DNA of 64,000 bases, from assembly GCF_029784155.1 (NCBI RefSeq), contig NC_073691.1, positions 19,930,006-19,994,005 on the forward strand, in the 5' to 3' direction. Positions 1-10,391 of the stretch are shown piece by piece. The translations under genes and the position numbers were made by a program. The notes under the pieces are model-generated. The model did not search any database, was not told the origin of the DNA, and was given only the letters and a program-made list of their open reading frames with translations. Position 1 is the stretch's first letter. Each line of letters opens with the position of its first letter. The DNA comes from Uranotaenia lowii (lineage: Eukaryota; Arthropoda; Insecta; Diptera; Culicidae).

Positions 1-249
1 CTCTGGGAGTGGCCGGTGATCAATTTGTGATCAGAGTAATGGATGTTTCGACGTACAGAAGTTTAGCAGGATTAACGGTAGGTGTTTATAACTCCAAAGT
101 AGATAAATATTTGAAATCATGAAAAAACATTCTAGTTTACCAAATTTTTACGCAAAAAGAGTACTTTTCAATTCTAATTTTCCGGACGGAGAGAAAAAAA
201 CGCGTGCGCTGTCATCAAGTCAACGCCTACTTTTTTCATAATAAAAAAA
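1..249. other. AT-rich flank, no gene seen
   Basis: Left edge of the window. No open frame or repeat that I can assign. It grades into degenerate TGACAAAAA-like sequence from about 250. Confidence 0.5.
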
Positions 250-2740
250 ACAATAATGATAAAAATTGCAAAATGACAAAAAATCACAAAAGATCGATAA
301 AAATGACAAATAAGGCAATTGACCAGACAGAACCGAGTTAAATAAGTATCAAAGCAAAAATAAAAACAAAACAAAGGTAGAAAAAATTACAAAAAAAAAC
401 AAAATGATCAAAAATCAGAAAAAAACAAAACGACAATGAAAAAAAACAAAGACGGAGAAAATGACAAAAAAGGACATAAATGACAAAAATGACAAAAATG
501 ACAAAAATGACAAAAATGACAAAAATGACAAAAATGACAAATATGACAAAAATGACAAAAATGACAAAAATGACAAAAATGACAAAAATGACAAAAATGA
601 CAAAAATGACAAAAATGACAAAAATGACAAAAATGACAAAAATGACAAAAATGACAAAAATGACAAAAATGACAAAAATGACAAAAATGACAAAAATGAC
701 AAAAATGACAAAAATGACAAAAATGACAAAAATGACAAAAATGACAAAAATGACAAAAATGACAAAAATGACAAAAATGACAAAAATGACAAAAATGACA
801 AAAATGACAAAAATGACAAAAAAGACAAAAATGACAAAAATGACAAAAATGACAAAAATGACAAAAATGACAAAAATGACAAAAATGACAAAAATGACAA
901 AAATGACCAAAATGACAAAAATGACACAAATGAAGAAAAAAAATGAAAAAAAAAATGACAAAACTGACAAAATTGACAAAAATGACAAAAATGACAAAAA
1001 TGACAAAAATGACAAAAATGACAAAAATGACAAAAATGACAAAAATGACAAAAATGACAAAAATGACAAAAATGACAAAAATGACAAAAATGACAAAAAT
1101 GACAAAAATGACAAAAATGACAAAAATGACAAAAATGACAAAAATGACAAAAATGACAAAAATGACTAAAATGACAAAAATGACAAAAATGACATACCTA
1201 AATGACAAAAATGACAAAAATGACAAAAGTGACAAAAATGACAAAAATGACAAAAATGACAAAAATGACAAAAATGACAAAAATGACACAAATGAAGAAA
1301 AAAATGAAAAAAAAAATGACAAAAATGACAAAAATGACAAAAATGACAAAAATGACAAAAATGACAAAAATGACTAAAATGACAAAAATGACAAAAATGA
1401 CAAAAATGACATAAATGACAAAAATGACAAAAATGACAAAAGTGACAAAAATGACAAAAATGACAAAAATGACAAAAATGACAAAAATGACAAAAATGAC
1501 AAAAATGACAAAAAAAAAAATTGCCAAAAATGACAAAAATGACAAAAATGACAAAAATGACAAAAATGACAAAAATGACAAAAATGACAAAAATGACAAA
1601 AATGACAAAAATGACAAAAATGACAAAAATGACAAAAATGACAAAAATGACAAAACTGACAAAAATGACAAAAATGACAAAAATGACAAAAATGACAAAA
1701 ATGACAAAAATGACAAAAATGACAAAAATGACAAAAATGACAAAAATGACAAAAATGACAAAAATGACAAAAATGACAAAAATGACAAAAATGACAAATA
1801 TGACAAAAATGACAAAAATGACAAAAATGACAAAAATGACAAAAATGACAAAAATGACAAAAATGACAAAAAATGACAAAAATGAAAAAAAAATGACAAC
1901 AATGGAGAAATTGAAAAAAGTGACAAAAATGACAAGATATTACAAAAATCACAAAATAAAGTAAAAAATAACAAAAATAACAAAAATGACAAAAATCAGA
2001 AAAATCACAAAAATGTCAGAAATTATCAAAAATAAAAAAAAGGCAATAAATACAAAATCGACATTAACGATAAAGATGGCAAAACGACAAATAATTACGA
2101 AAAGGAAAAAAAAATTGCAGAAATCAACAAAAATTACTAAAAATATCAAAAATGACAAAAATGACAAAAATGACAAAATTGACAAGAATGACAAAAACTT
2201 CTTTTGTTACAAAAATAACAAAAATGAAAAAAAATGACGGAGATGCCCAAAATGGAAAAATACAAACAATAAAACACAATATTGGCATAAACTACAAAAT
2301 TGACAAAAATGACATAAACGAAAAAAAAAGAATAAAAAAATGACAAAAATGAAAAAATGGCAACAATTATCAAAATGACAGGATTATCTTAAATTACCCT
2401 CAAGACGAAAGTGACAAAAATTACAGAATTGATAAATATAACAAATATTATTAAAAATTATGAAAATGACAAAAATCACAAAAATTACCGATAACATAGA
2501 AAGCAAAATGAATGAAAAAATGGAAAAATGACAAAAATGACAAAAATTGTGGAAATGACAAAATGAAAAATAGAAATAAAATGACGAAAATGACAAAAAT
2601 AACAAAAGTTGTTACAAATTAGACTCAAATATCATCATTAAACGGGAGAGAACGACATGAAAGATTAAAAACAACAAAAATGGCAGTGTTGACAAAATGA
2701 CAAAAATTATCAAAATTGATATGAATAAAAAAAATTACAA
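250..2740 (+). repeat. 9-bp satellite, unit TGACAAAAA, with degenerate edges
   Basis: From about 461 to 1870 the sequence is an almost perfect head-to-tail 9-bp array of TGACAAAAA, with occasional variants such as TGACAAATA and TGACACAAA and slips at about 935-955, 1290-1315 and 1510-1525. From 250-460 and 1870-2740 the same motif persists in decayed form. A 9-bp unit is a multiple of 3, so one forward frame reads TGA at every unit while the other five frames stay open. They encode Asn-Asp-Lys, Thr-Lys-Met, Phe-Val-Ile, Phe-Leu-Ser and Phe-Cys-His tripeptide repeats. These long frames should not be taken as genes. Confidence 0.95.
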
Positions 2741-5700
2741 AAAAGATCAATTTTGAGCTTAAATTACTTACAAGTCATATTTTGGGTCAATATACAGCGT
2801 ACTTCATGGTCGAATTTTGAACTTAAATCTTCAAGTTTTTTCAGGTCCGAAAAACGTGAAACACTGGAATAAAAAATGACCGAAAACGACCCAACGCCCA
2901 AAACAGTGGCATCAATCAAAAGCCTTCGAAACGGTTAAATTAGCCAACAATGACCGTTTATCCTGATGCTGCTGTTGCCGAACCTTTAACAGAAAACCGA
3001 CAAAACTTAATCGAAGTTCGACGAAAAAAGGGTGGTTGCTTGAAGAGGATCCATTAACCCGGTAGGAGATGTGGCTGTCTTCGAGTCCGAAACTGACAGA
3101 TGACCCCAACCTCACCGAGAAAGTTCAAGAAGTTTCACACCCATCCGGGGTTCCAAAAACCGGGCTCTATTGTTGTTTGCGGGAGCAGTTTTGCGCTTTT
3201 CGGTGAGTGATTAACGCAAAAGTTTGGTGAGTGAGAAGTGAAGATGTTTGGGATCGTTCATGCTATGCTATGCTTCTGTAAACTTGAAGGAGGGATTCCG
3301 GGGGCCACATCGTTTGTCCGCCACGGACCTCTCTCAGGGGGGTAAGTGAATTCTTTTTTCGAAACTTCCACATTCGATCAGGTCCTGGCTGACGAGATGA
3401 GCCCGCTGTGCCGCCGCGATCGATGATGATGCTCATTGCCACTGGCTGCGGTTAACAAAAGGGGAAAACATTTATAAAATTTCCGCGCTTCTCTTGCTTT
3501 TTTATTCCTTGGTGTAAAGAATCAGGCGGCCTATTGTTCAACCAGTGCTGGATCGTCCGGCGGCTGAAGCTGATATCGCGTCATTTTGGAAGCGTTTACC
3601 TGTCCCGATTCGGTTCAATTGGAAATAATCGATGATTGATCGATCGAAATCGGGCGCGGATGTCAAAGGTGGCAGCACTGAAGCTTCGTTTAGTTTTGTA
3701 CTTGTAAGTAGTCGAAGGTGAGTTTTGAAAGCCGTTTATGGTAGCAATTGTTCGGGAGGATGAATATTTTTAACTGACATTCAGCGTACAACAATCAGGC
3801 AAATGATTGACGGGTTTTTACATGTTTACACATTTTTGGCATTTAAGAAAGGGTTAAACCTTAGGCTTGTTCAACGACCATATTGCAAAAGGAATGTCCA
3901 ACTTCATAATTTCAATCTTTCCTAGATTTGTTTCGTCAAAAAATCAGCGTCTGTCCGAAAAATGGTCCTAATTTTTCACATCAACAAACAGCTGTCACAT
4001 TTAATCCTAATGTGACACCTATCGCAGAAGGACGGACGTGCGGCGACAGCATTGATCACAGTTGTGACCTCAAATTACTGCTCCGATCTCCTCATCCGTC
4101 AAGAAAGGCCTCCGCTTTTCCATGGAAACCCCCAAAGCCAACTTGACTTGACATCTGATGACGCCTCCTTTGATCACCGACCATTAGCATAAGCTATTCA
4201 TTTAAATATTGATCAAAAACAAATGACGAAAGAAAAAAAACCGAAATCGGTCCGGCTCGATTCGATTCCTGGGAGGGCGGTAGATTTCCGGTTCACATTC
4301 GAGAGAGAAACGTTGGGACTTTTTTAACCCGCAGTTAACGTTCTTCTTTTGTTTTTGTTGTGTTGGGAACAGCAACAACAACACGTTTATGATACGCCAA
4401 ATTAGCTAATCCAGCGAAACGCGGCCGCGGTTCGGCTCATGTTTCATGTTTTTTTCTGCTTCCTCCGAAACTCAGATAAATTAAGTATCGATTTTCGGTG
4501 GTTAGCTGGTCGATAATGTGTCCAAAACCGTCTTCGATTATTACCATTCATTTAACTCGCTCTATAGATTATGTATTTGTTAGATGAGAGTATTGATGAC
4601 CGCGGAATTGTATATTGTATTATGTGGTTCGGGGCCGGTTTTTTTTCGGTGAAGGCCGCTTTCGGTATCACTGGACCGTTTCTAAATCGCGTATTATTGC
4701 TGCTCTCAACCTGGGATTCGGAACCACCAAAGGGTCCCTTAACCTCTTCTCTTAGCGCGATGTGCTCAAAATGATTAATTAAGACACAAATCGTTCCATG
4801 TTGGTTTCGGGCCGCGCAGCGCGTTGTTTTTCTAACTATTGCTGGGCAGAACAATTTAGTCCGAGTAAAAAGAGGAGACGAATCTTCTCACAGTTGCTGC
4901 CTCTTGAAATCTTTTGTTACCTACCTCTACTCACGACGCTACTGAATGAGCGAGCGAGGAGTCCCTCCCTGCTTGAACAATGAGTGAGGAAAATTAATGA
5001 TGTTATTGATTGGTTTTTAACCGCAAAAAAAAGCGACATACGGCTCGGTCCGGCTCAAGTCGGCTTGGCGCGGTAGCAATGGCTTCTGGGCAGGAAAAGG
5101 GTCCCGGTTAATTATGGGGTGCTTTATTTTCAACAACAATCAAATTGGAAGTTTAATTTTAAATATATTTGTTCTAATTACAGTATATATACTGTCAACT
5201 TTAAGTGTATTTGTCAATTTGCATATCGATCAATTGTTTTTCCTTCTGAAATACTCAGTTTAAGAATGTGTAGAGTCAAGTAGGCGTCTTCAAGTGCAAG
5301 GTAAAGGTACAGTTAAAATGTTTTGATCATAAACCGATTACTTTTTGCTTCATTATAGGAGGCGGAACAGCTGCGCTGCTGCAAGTTATGAACTTTTCAA
5401 CGTTGAGTGAAAAAGAATGTAAACAAAAGAAATAAATAAATTGTCAGTTATTGCGATTTTCTTCTCTCGCTAGAGATTCCACACAAAAATAAGGTCAGTC
5501 TCAAATTTCGCTCTACGATTTCGTACTGTTTCCTCACTGTAATCACAGCAACCATATCATCAACTACAAAAATAAACAAATAATTCAAAAAATCATGGAG
5601 CTTCACTTTGAGTGACGTTTTTAGGTAACTCTTGAAGTATTTCATTGTGAAATTTGGTTTTGAAATAAACTCCTTTTCTAGATCCAACGAGACGTTAAAA

Positions 5701-6090
5701 TCTACCACGACAAAGATTTGCAGGAAAGACTGTCAATTAGTTTTCTCTATAGAAGTTTTAAGTTGAAATTCAATTGTGCTAAACACAATGTTTTTTTTTC
5801 AAATTTTCATGCTTTTCTAGCATAAAGTATTGAATAATATTCTGAAATCATGGTTATGACTATGTATGGGTCGAAGAGAAACGGGAGATGAATATGGTGA
5901 TAGTGATTTGAACCTGTTTTGAACGGACGCGATAACAAATAAATTCAAGAAATGGAGGAATAATCTTATTTATTTTCAAAGCCACAATGTTAATCATATT
6001 TAGAAAATCGTTTAAAAATCCCTTTGACTACCGGTCAAAGAATGGCTGGAAAATGGACACGGTTTAGGTCTAAAACCGTCAGAAAATTTA
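2741..6090. other. Non-repetitive stretch, no supported gene
   Basis: About 3.3 kb of mixed composition with several GC-richer islands (3000-3700, 4000-5100) and short open frames. None shows a recognisable domain. There are isolated consensus splice donors (for example GGTAAGTG at 3351) but no coherent gene model. It may be host intron or upstream sequence. Confidence 0.4.
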
Positions 6091-6099
6091 TTATCGTCT

Positions 6100-6632
6100 T
6101 GTACAGAGGTGAAAATCTTCATCGCGCAAAATTTTTAACAAAACGTAACTTCCAAAGTTTACAGACGGAAGTCCTCATCGCGTCTGATTTGTCAAAAACT
6201 TTTCACATCGCTAGGCGGAAGTCTGCACCTTGCCAATATTCTTTCACTTGTTTTTTCTGACGGAAGTCTTCATCGCGCCAACTGTTTTAACAAAACATTC
6301 ATTACTTATTCTATAGACGGAAGTCTTCATCGCGTCTGATTTTACAGAAACTTTGTACATCGCTACGCGGAAGTCTACATCTCACCAATCAACCTATGTT
6401 TGTTTCTACTGGCGGAAGTCTTCATCAACTTTGTAGAAACATCCTAGGCGGAAGTCTTCATCGCGCCAAATGTTTTAACAAAACATAACTTTCAGGGTTT
6501 ACAGACGGAAATCTGCATCGCGTCGGATTTTCCAAAAACTTTTCACATCGCTAGGCGAAAGCCTATATCTCGCCAATCAACCTTTGCTTGTTTCTACTTC
6601 CGGAAGTCCTCATCACGTAAACTGTGTAGACC
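6100..6632 (-). repeat. Probable 3' LTR of the copia element, built from internal subrepeats
   Basis: The motif CGGAAGTCTTCATCGCG recurs at least eight times at roughly 35-75 bp spacing, alternating with spacers resembling CAAATGTTTTAACAAAAC and CACATCGCTAGGCGG. The block lies directly downstream (minus strand) of the copia RNase H frame, where a 3' LTR is expected. The same motif and spacer recur at 9305-9395, outside the primer-binding site, where the 5' LTR is expected. The exact LTR edges are not visible, so the assignment to an LTR rather than to an independent minisatellite is inference. Confidence 0.55.
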
Positions 6633-6636
6633 ATCA

Positions 6637-8195
6637 TCAGCTGTCATCATCAATCATCACCGCTATTGCTTCAATTGCGAATTGACTCAAAGCATGCGGA
6701 ACCAAAACAAACTGTTTTGGTTTCGTCGACGGAGCGGCACCGAAAACCGTAAGTATCAACACCACCCCCTCAATTCGCAGATTGAGAATGCTGAACAGCT
6801 TCGCGTGCCTCGCCCTTGGTAACGCCTTCGTGAACGCATCAGCTGGCTGATCCTCAGTGGAGATGTGTCGCAAAGATAGCTGACCGCTGCTTATGATGTC
6901 TCTGATGAAAGCATACTTCACATCTAGATGCTTCATCCGCTGATGAGTCCGCGCCTCTTCCAGATACTGGATGCAAGGGATGTTGTCTTCCATTAACGTG
7001 AAAGGAGTGCTAACCACACCCAATTCACCAAGGAAGTTTGTTAACCACAAACCTTCCTTGACTGCATGGCAAAGGGCTCCTATCTCAGCTTCGGTCGACG
7101 ACAGACTGACCGTCTGCTGACGTTTTGTTGACCACGAAATAAAATTTCCGAAGATCATGTAAGCGTAGCCTGATACAGATCTTCGATCATCGGAGTCGTT
7201 GGCAAAATCTGCATCAACATATCCGATGAGTGGTTCCGATTTCGCGTTTCTGCGGAATACCAACGCCATAATGGTCATACGTCGATGGTATCGCAGAATA
7301 CGCTGAAGGCCTCGCAAGTGGCTATCCGCTGGGCTGGCCTGGTATTTACTAAGTGCGCTAACCGCTGCACAAATATCTGATCTCGATGATATCGCCAGAT
7401 ACTGCAAACAACCGATAAATTCTTTGAACGGTTGTTCGGTGACAATTGTTCATCTTCGTCCAGTGAACGTTCATGTCACGAAACTTGTGACCTAGGGTAA
7501 GCCAACCGCTTCCCATGCCGCGTACTTCTCAAGGGTTGTTTCGATAGCTGTTTTACAGAAGACCCATTTGTACGATAAACAGAATGGGTTTCCTGTAACA
7601 TGGGTTAAGCTAACTGCTTCCCAAATCTCATCCAGTGCTGCTGATAGTTGCTTAGTACGCTAAGCGCAGCACTGATTTTCGGCCTCGAAAACTGCAAACA
7701 ATCGATCAAATCGTTGAACGGCTGCTCAGTGATAACCTCACTTCGTTCAGCCCGAATCTTGTTCCTTTCATTGCTGCGGTGGACTTCCGGAAAAAGCAGT
7801 CCCTTTGGCCCTTGAGCTTGCTGACGATTCGAAGTTGCTCTTCCTCATCATCAGCGGCTACGTTAGCCACGTAGCGTTGATTAGCTTCTCCTGTTCGCTG
7901 ACTGCGTCTCTGGGCCGGTTCGGGATTGACGGAATCTTGATCATCATCGTCATCTGCGTCGTTGCAACCGTTGAAGTCGCTCTCGTTTCGCACCCTACGC
8001 TGACGGGCACCAGAATCGCGAATCTTGCGTTGACCTGGTGGCTGATAACCTTAGCGTGCGATCGTACAACATATCTTGAGTGTTGTGTTCTGGTAACCCT
8101 AGAAAAGCATCCTTTTGTAGCTTACAAAGCCCTCTCTCGGTGGCTCCGAGAATTAGCCTGACTTCGATCGGCAGCATTCGTCCTAAATGCCGCAA
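6637..8195 (-). pseudogene. Ty1/copia polyprotein remnant: RNase H plus fragments of the upstream region
   Basis: The 256-residue minus-strand frame at 6637-7407 matches the end of a copia-type Pol. It has a stretch on consecutive cassettes, SRSDICAAVSALSKY, then the RNase H signatures YVDADFANDSDDRRSVSGY, STKRQQTVSLSSTEAEI and KHLDVKYAFIRD, then TEDQPADAFTKALP near the C-terminus. RNase H degrades the RNA strand during reverse transcription. Upstream, 7706-7993 and 7995-8195 hold fragments resembling the integrase-to-RT linker (FLGLPEHNTQDMLYD at 8080-8125; an acidic, RRSQRT-containing tract). Most of reverse transcriptase and integrase is missing, so the element is dead. The start of the RNase H frame is an internal Met and not a true initiator. 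Confidence 0.9.
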
Positions 8196-8209
8196 AAATC
8201 AAGAAGTGG

Positions 8210-9245
8210 TTGAAATCGCTGGCAACTAAACGTCGCCTGAACCACCTCCTCCGCAGCACCCGGAACAACTTCCAAATATCGAAGACAAGCTCGCGCATGT
8301 TAACCACAGCGCAGCTTAAAAGCATGAGAACGATCTTCTCGAATTGCAGCTTCATAGACTTTCGTCCCGCTGCTTCAATGCTTCGAGCGCTCCAAAAAGC
8401 CGAAGAGCAACCTTCAGCAGCATGAGCCCGATCTGGCTCTGATGCGTTGCTGAAGTTGCTGGCAACTAACCGTCGCCCAAAACATCTCCAAAGCCACAGA
8501 AAAACCATACTGTAGGCTTGGATAAGCTCACGCGTACTAATCGCAGCGTAGCTCCACATCCTCTCGGCAAACAGCTTCTTGCTTACAGATCCCGAGAGTC
8601 TTCCTCCCGGCCGTCGAAAATGAAACCATGCTGCTAACCGCAGCGCGGTTCGTGTCGGCATCGAGAGTGACTCTCTCGGGACCAGACTTCCCGGCCTCGA
8701 ACTCCAGTGGCACCTTCTGGCTGACCTGAAGCATCTCGTGGCCTCTGCGCTGACAATCTTCTGTGCTGGTGGTTCTCTGCGATTGGATCAGCCCATAACT
8801 GCTGACCACAGCGCACAACCAAAGCACGAGAGTAACCCTCTCGGCTATCAGCACCACCCAATTAATCAGGAATGTTGCTGCAGTTGGACCCGTCCACCTC
8901 TGCGGAGCCAAGTTGCGGATCCTGAGACTCCTCCCGGCCGTCGGACGTGATCTCACGCTTGCTAACCGCAGCGTGGCTCGTGACTGCATCGAGAGTATCC
9001 CTCTCAGTCCACGAACCTCCCCGGACTCGACCTCTGGTGGAACAACCTGGCTGGCCTGGGACATCTCGCTGGCTGGTCTCTGTGCAGGCGGTCCTCCATC
9101 AGCTGGCTGGCCCTCTGCGGTGGTCCTCTGGCTGGTGGCTGGCCCCTCGACCCGGGCTGGTCCTTCTGCGCTGGCTGCTGGAGCACTTGCTAACCGCAAG
9201 TCTAATTCACTTGAGAGTACCCTTCTCACTTACTCGTTGTTCCTT
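8210..9245. repeat. Diverged tandem repeats inside the copia element
   Basis: Two diverged tandem series are visible. GCTAACCGCAGCG(C/T)GG followed by CTCGTG and a CGAGAGT...CTCTC stretch occurs near 8633 and again near 8960, about 326 bp apart, with CTCCCGGCCGTCG preceding each. Further left, CTGGCAACTAA(A/C)CGTCGCC occurs near 8219 and 8459, about 240 bp apart. The block occupies the place between primer-binding site and pol where gag should lie, but I see no gag zinc knuckle. Long frames here (230 aa minus, 132 aa plus) are low-complexity and probably spurious. Confidence 0.6.
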
Positions 9246-9258
9246 AATCCAGACGTAT

Positions 9259-9274
9259 CTGGGCCCATAACCTG
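9259..9274 (-). promoter_or_regulatory. Copia primer-binding site, half initiator tRNA-Met type
   Basis: The plus strand reads CTGGGCCCATAACC at 9259-9272, identical to the anticodon-arm sequence of insect initiator tRNA-Met as I know it. Drosophila copia primes minus-strand synthesis with a cleaved initiator tRNA-Met fragment, so the complement on the minus strand is the expected site. It lies just inside the left edge of the putative 5' LTR (boundary near 9274). This fixes the element's polarity as minus, in agreement with the RNase H frame. Confidence 0.75.
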
Positions 9275-9395
9275 CGTTGAATTACTCATTTCAACAGCTT
9301 GTTTCGACTGACGAAAGTCTTCATCGTGTCAACCTGTGTAGAAACACCCAAGGCGAAAGTCTTCATCGCGCCAAATGTTTTAACAAAACATTACT
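9275..9395 (-). repeat. Truncated 5' LTR of the copia element
   Basis: Next to the primer-binding site this stretch contains two CGAAAGTCTTCATCG motifs and the spacer GCGCCAAATGTTTTAACAAA, matching 6410-6490 closely. Similarity stops abruptly at about 9396, where an unrelated LINE reverse-transcriptase fragment begins. The outer part of the LTR has therefore been lost or replaced. Confidence 0.6.
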
Positions 9396-9396
9396 T

Positions 9397-9600
9397 CCTT
9401 GTTGGAAGGAGGGGGTAATATACCCCATCTACAAGAAGGCGACAAATTGGACTGTGAGAACTACTGAGCGATCACTTTCCTCAATGCCGCCTACAAAGTG
9501 TTGTCCCGAATCCTGCTCCGCCGCGCCGTCTAACGCCACAAACAAACAGATTCGTGGGAAGTCATCAGGCCGGCTTCATGGAGGGACGGTCAACGACAGA
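9397..9600 (+). pseudogene. LINE reverse-transcriptase fragment
   Basis: Read with frameshifts, the plus strand gives GVIYPIYKK, DKLDCENY, then LNAAYKVLSRILLRR, and further on a QAGF-like segment. This is the early fingers region of a LINE reverse transcriptase (the Y-K-V-L-x-R-I-L stretch before the catalytic palm). It has an in-frame stop where YR.AI is expected and at least two frame changes. It is followed by an A-rich tract at 9600-9650. Clade is uncertain. Confidence 0.7.
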
Positions 9601-9965
9601 AAAAAAAAACAAAATAGAGACGCAACAAGAGGAAAGTTAAAAAAAAAGTTTTGATGTTTGCTAATCTAGAGATTTATCCAGACTATTCTGGACTGTACAT
9701 TTTAATGTTTTATTTCCATAATTCTGTAAGAACAAGTTCACTGGTGTTGGTAAAAAGTGGTAGAAATTTTAACATTTTGAAAATTTTACCATACAAAAAT
9801 GTTTTCAAGATCTTTGGTCGTTGTATTTTTTTACAGCACTGTTTCTATTCCAGCCGTATGTGATAGAAATATTGCTATTTTTGCATCACAGCATGCGTTT
9901 TGTAAAAACTCTTGAAGGTCACAGATCTTGAAATGTTTTTGCATTGTAAAGTTGCTCTCCAGTGA
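9601..9965. other. AT-rich, no feature seen
   Basis: An A-rich tract then unassigned AT-rich DNA. No frame with recognisable content. Confidence 0.4.
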
Positions 9966-10056
9966 ACTTTCTCTAATAAACTTCTAGACTTGTTAAAATA
10001 TGGTAAGTGTTACTTTAGAGTTCAATCTAAACAGACGTCTTTCATTACGCCGCCAG
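9966..10056 (+). repeat. Copia LTR/leader fragment, copy of 25950-26040
   Basis: The stretch CTTCTAGA.TTGTTAAAATAT, then AGTGTTACTTT.GAGTTCAA, then AGACGTCTTT.ATTACGCC matches the reverse complement of about 25950-26035 with a few differences. At 25 kb that sequence lies upstream of a copia gag frame, so this is probably a piece of that family's LTR or leader without its coding region. Confidence 0.65.
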
Positions 10057-10059
10057 AAG

Positions 10060-10391
10060 AGAATCGAATAAAGTTAGTTTACTTAATTTAACAAATTGTT
10101 CTCGAACATTTAAAAGAGCCGATCGTCCGGGCGACGTTCATTCCAGACTACCACCGCCTTTTGGCTGGATTTTGGTGATGATGATGATCACGATGACAGT
10201 GCAAATAACACAAAACACTCAACGGAACGGCGCGGCGGCAGCGGCACCAAATCGAGGCAATTAGTTGATGCCACACCGCGCCGCCGCCAAGGAGCCTGAA
10301 ATTGTTGGCCGCCCGAAATCTTCCATTCAGATGTGCCGCAACGACGACGACGGCCCGGTTAGTGTTGATTGATCTCTTTCGTCACCGCTGT
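10060..10391. other. GC-richer host flank before the RTE insertion
   Basis: Contains CGG/CGCCGCC-rich tracts and a GATGATGATGATC run. No gene model. Its last 11 bases, GTCACCGCTGT, are duplicated at 12709 after the LINE, so this segment was contiguous with the 12.7-kb region before insertion. Confidence 0.5.

Noticed and set aside
338..1992. Many long frames on both strands encoding tripeptide repeats
   Set aside because: They follow directly from a 9-bp tandem unit that has a stop in only one of six frames.
3244..3353. Small ATG frame ending at GGGTAAGTG, a possible first exon
   Set aside because: Only a donor signal supports it; peptide unrecognised and no downstream acceptor partner found.
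8537..9311. Overlapping long frames on both strands (230 aa minus, 132 aa plus)
   Set aside because: They sit in GC-richer tandem duplications, are low-complexity and show no gag or protease motif.
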